Below the pieces are notes generated by a model that worked only from the letters and a program-made list of their open reading frames with translations, was not told the origin of the DNA and did not search any database. A stretch of 64,000 nucleotides of DNA, from positions 558,001 through 622,000 of the forward strand of contig CAVSKL010000003.1 in assembly GCA_963728475.1 (NCBI GenBank), given 5' to 3'. Shown in pieces: positions 62,421-64,000 of the stretch; the stretch's first letter is position 1, and each line of letters opens with the position of its first letter. The DNA is from CAVSKL01 sp963728475 [NCBI: Candidatus Eiseniibacteriota bacterium] (GTDB taxonomy: Bacteria > Eisenbacteria > RBG-16-71-46 > JABDJR01). The translations under genes were made by a program, and so were the position numbers.

Positions 62421-62527
62421 CCGGGAGCGCCCGGCTCAGAACCCCGGGAGCGCCCGGCTCAGAACTCCGGGAGCGCCCGGCTCAGAGCCCCGGGAGCGCC
62501 CGGGTCAGAACCCCAGGAGCGCCCGCG
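62421..62527. repeat. 23-bp tandem repeat, about five units, reaching into the amidohydrolase 3' end
   Basis: CCGGGAGCGCCCGGCTCAGA with three more variable bases repeats at 62421, 62444, 62467, 62490 and, more diverged, 62513. The last unit encodes the C-terminus of the amidohydrolase (stop at 62505-62507). Each unit carries the stop-codon complement TCA, so the 3' end of the gene seems to have been copied outward. Confidence 0.85.
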
Positions 62528-63425
62528 TGTTCCCCCCCAGGATCCGCCCGCGGTCGGCGGCGGAGACCCCGGCCTCGTCCAGCGCCCGGGCCTGCTCCGC
62601 AAACAGGTCCGCACGCCAGCCTCGGGGGAAGATGCTGGAGTCGGTGCCGAAGTGGATGCGCCCGGCCCCCACCACCTCCAGCGCCCGGCGGAACACGCCG
62701 GCCAGGGTGAGCCGGCCCGGGTGGAGCCGCATCCAGGAGTTGCTGCTGGAGGTGTCCAGCGACACGTTGGGCCGCCCGGCGGCCAGCTCCAGGGTCTCCT
62801 CGAAGTAACCGCCTCCGAAGTGGGGGATCACGAACCGGATCTCGGGATGGCGCCCGGCCGCATCCCGGAGCCGCGCCGGAGTGGCGAAGCCGATGTCGAA
62901 GTCCGAAGGAAGCTCCAAGAGGTCCCGCACCTGCACCCGCAGCGTCCCCATGTGGGTGATGAGCGGGAGCCCCAAGCGCTCCACCGCGGCGTAGAAGGGC
63001 TCCACGAGCGCGCTCGAGAGGTCGTAGCGGTGCATGGCGGGGAAGAGAACCAGCCCCTTTACCCCGAAGCGCCCGGCCAGTTCCTCCACCCGCGCCACCG
63101 CATCGGCGGCGACGGGGTTCACCAGGCAGAAGGGCACCAAGCGTCCACCCGAGGCCTCGGCGCCGGCCGCGACCGAGCCCATCTCCTCCGGAAGACTGGC
63201 GAAGGTCACCATCCGCTCCACCCCGTGGCGGTCCATCTCGGCGGTCCAGCGGCGGGCGTGCTCCTCGGGCGAGCCGGAGGGGACCTCGATCCCGGCCGCG
63301 CGGAGCCGCGCGTAACCCGGTTCCACCTTTCCCCCGGAACCGGCGCTCGCGGCCAGGATCCGGAAGAAGTCGGGGCCGAAGAAGTGGGTGTGGACGTCGA
63401 ACACACCGCCGGGAGCCGTGGTCAC
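62505..63425 (-). CDS. amidohydrolase-family (Amidohydro_2) TIM-barrel protein
   Basis: The 306-residue protein has the metal-site motif VFDVHTHFFG at the start and LGLPLITHMG, with the next His, in the middle. RFVIPHFGGGYF and RIHFGTDSSIFP follow, the last holding the expected Asp. This is the amidohydrolase_2 layout of decarboxylases and lactonases; the substrate is unknown. GTG 63425 has GGAGG eight bases upstream and starts two bases after the TauE stop. ATG 63440, overlapping that gene, lacks a site. Probably an operon with the TauE gene. Confidence 0.85.
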   Translation of the reverse strand: MTTAPGGVFDVHTHFFGPDFFRILAASAGSGGKVEPGYARLRAAGIEVPSGSPEEHARRWTAEMDRHGVERMVTFASLPEEMGSVAAGAEASGGRLVPFCLVNPVAADAVARVEELAGRFGVKGLVLFPAMHRYDLSSALVEPFYAAVERLGLPLITHMGTLRVQVRDLLELPSDFDIGFATPARLRDAAGRHPEIRFVIPHFGGGYFEETLELAAGRPNVSLDTSSSNSWMRLHPGRLTLAGVFRRALEVVGAGRIHFGTDSSIFPRGWRADLFAEQARALDEAGVSAADRGRILGGNTRALLGF

Positions 63426-63426
63426 G

Positions 63427-64000
63427 TCAGGAACCTCCATGGCCGAGCCAGCGGCCGATGAGCTTGGGAACCCCCATGAGTTCGGCCGCGGAGACCACGA
63501 CCGCCACCGCCAGCACCACCCGCACCAGCTTCTCGCCCTTCCGCACCGCCATGTGCGCGCCCAGCCATCCTCCCCAGGTGGTGCCGAGGGCGAGGGCCAG
63601 CCCCGGCACCAGGGCCACCTTGCCGTGGGCGATGAACAACGCCAGCGCCAGCACGCTGTAGACCAGGATCAGGAACACCTTGATCAGGTTCGCCCGCACC
63701 AGGTTCAGCCCCTGCATCCCCACCAGCACGGCCAGGTAGAAGAAGCCGACACCGGCCTGGAGGAACCCTCCGTAGATCCCGATCAGGAAGTACACGGGCC
63801 AGGTCCACCAGTGGAGCTTCACCCTCACCGGACCCTCGGGCGGCTGCGGCCGGGACCGGCGAAGCAGCGGCACCAGCATCACCACCAGGATGACGCCGAT
63901 CGCGCGCTTCATGATCGCCTCGTTCAGGTTCACCGCCAGCCGCACCCCGATGTAGGCGCCGGCCACCGAGGGGATCAGGAGCAGCATGGCTTCGCGGCCG
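63427..64000 (-). CDS. TauE/SafE-family membrane exporter, N-terminus beyond the window
   Basis: The visible part (at least 190 residues, read from the right edge to TGA 63427-63429) has about six transmembrane segments. It has the TauE/SafE layout: IPSVAGAYIGVRLAVNLNEA in the first half and YFLIGIYGGFLQAGVGFFYL with the conserved GxxxG-rich second repeat, then LGTTWGGWLGAHMAV. The family exports sulfite or sulfonates or similar anions. The frame stays open to base 64000, and family length (about 250 residues) suggests some 60-70 residues are missing. Confidence 0.88.
   Translation of the reverse strand, partial: GREAMLLLIPSVAGAYIGVRLAVNLNEAIMKRAIGVILVVMLVPLLRRSRPQPPEGPVRVKLHWWTWPVYFLIGIYGGFLQAGVGFFYLAVLVGMQGLNLVRANLIKVFLILVYSVLALALFIAHGKVALVPGLALALGTTWGGWLGAHMAVRKGEKLVRVVLAVAVVVSAAELMGVPKLIGRWLGHGGS

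Noticed and set aside
62421-62527. A CRISPR array at the 23-bp repeat
   Set aside because: The units are directly tandem with no spacers, and no cas genes are present.

Overview
The window is GC-rich (by eye about 70 percent) bacterial chromosome with tightly packed genes and strong Shine-Dalgarno sites. I see no rRNA, tRNA, CRISPR array, insertion sequence or phage gene. Several features point to an uncultured lineage of the FCB/Gemmatimonadota-Eisenbacteria type: many secreted proteins end in the same FlgD-like sorting domain (PNPF, then FD..GR.VR.L, WDGRD..GR and a G.Y..R ending), the EF-G is of the mitochondrial/spd type, and the phosphofructokinase has pyrophosphate-type residues. The phylum assignment is inference.

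Layout. 0-2 kb: STAS protein, exported LolA-like protein, universal stress protein. 2.1-5.6 kb: metal-uptake operon (small His/Cys protein, porin-like barrel, ZnuA-type binding protein, ZnuB-type permease) with no ATPase gene. 5.7-7.4 kb: secreted MopE-repeat protein. 7.5-11.8 kb: pyruvate:ferredoxin oxidoreductase operon with an unusual PorG-GltD-ferredoxin fusion. 12.4-19.6 kb: methyltransferase, CBM9-like lipoprotein, amino-acid permease, secreted M3 metallopeptidase, secreted sugar-dehydrogenase-like protein. 19.9-24.3 kb: IF-1 with a probable AUC start, an A-type Fe-S carrier overlapping a YgfZ-TPR fusion, ThiD, a DUF3047 protein. 24.4-28.5 kb: RecA-like ATPase, mitochondrial-type EF-G, CPBP-like membrane protein. 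28.7-37.4 kb: tandem array of very large secreted paralogues, two intact (both 1120 aa) and one truncated and frameshifted. 38.2-46.3 kb: glucose-6-phosphate isomerase, DUF2339/DUF3999 pair, DMT transporter, exported protein, AlkZ-like winged-helix protein. 46.5-52.2 kb: PPi-type phosphofructokinase, GNAT, two secreted FlgD-domain proteins. 52.3-64 kb: fatty acid desaturase, ABC-F ATPase, DoxX, YCII protein, MATE/ANK-like transporter, sarcosine-oxidase-like enzyme, asparagine synthetase, small winged-helix protein, amidohydrolase and a TauE-type exporter cut by the window edge.

How the genes work together. Most genes are housekeeping or metabolic: glycolysis (pgi and a PPi-type pfk), low-potential pyruvate metabolism (por), Fe-S assembly (IscA and YgfZ) and translation (infA, fusA). 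The distinctive accessory theme is export: seven coding regions carry the same C-terminal domain, which suggests a common outer-membrane secretion or anchoring route whose machinery is not in this window. The features most worth following up are the tandem array of large secreted paralogues, the AUC start of infA, and the fused por subunit.
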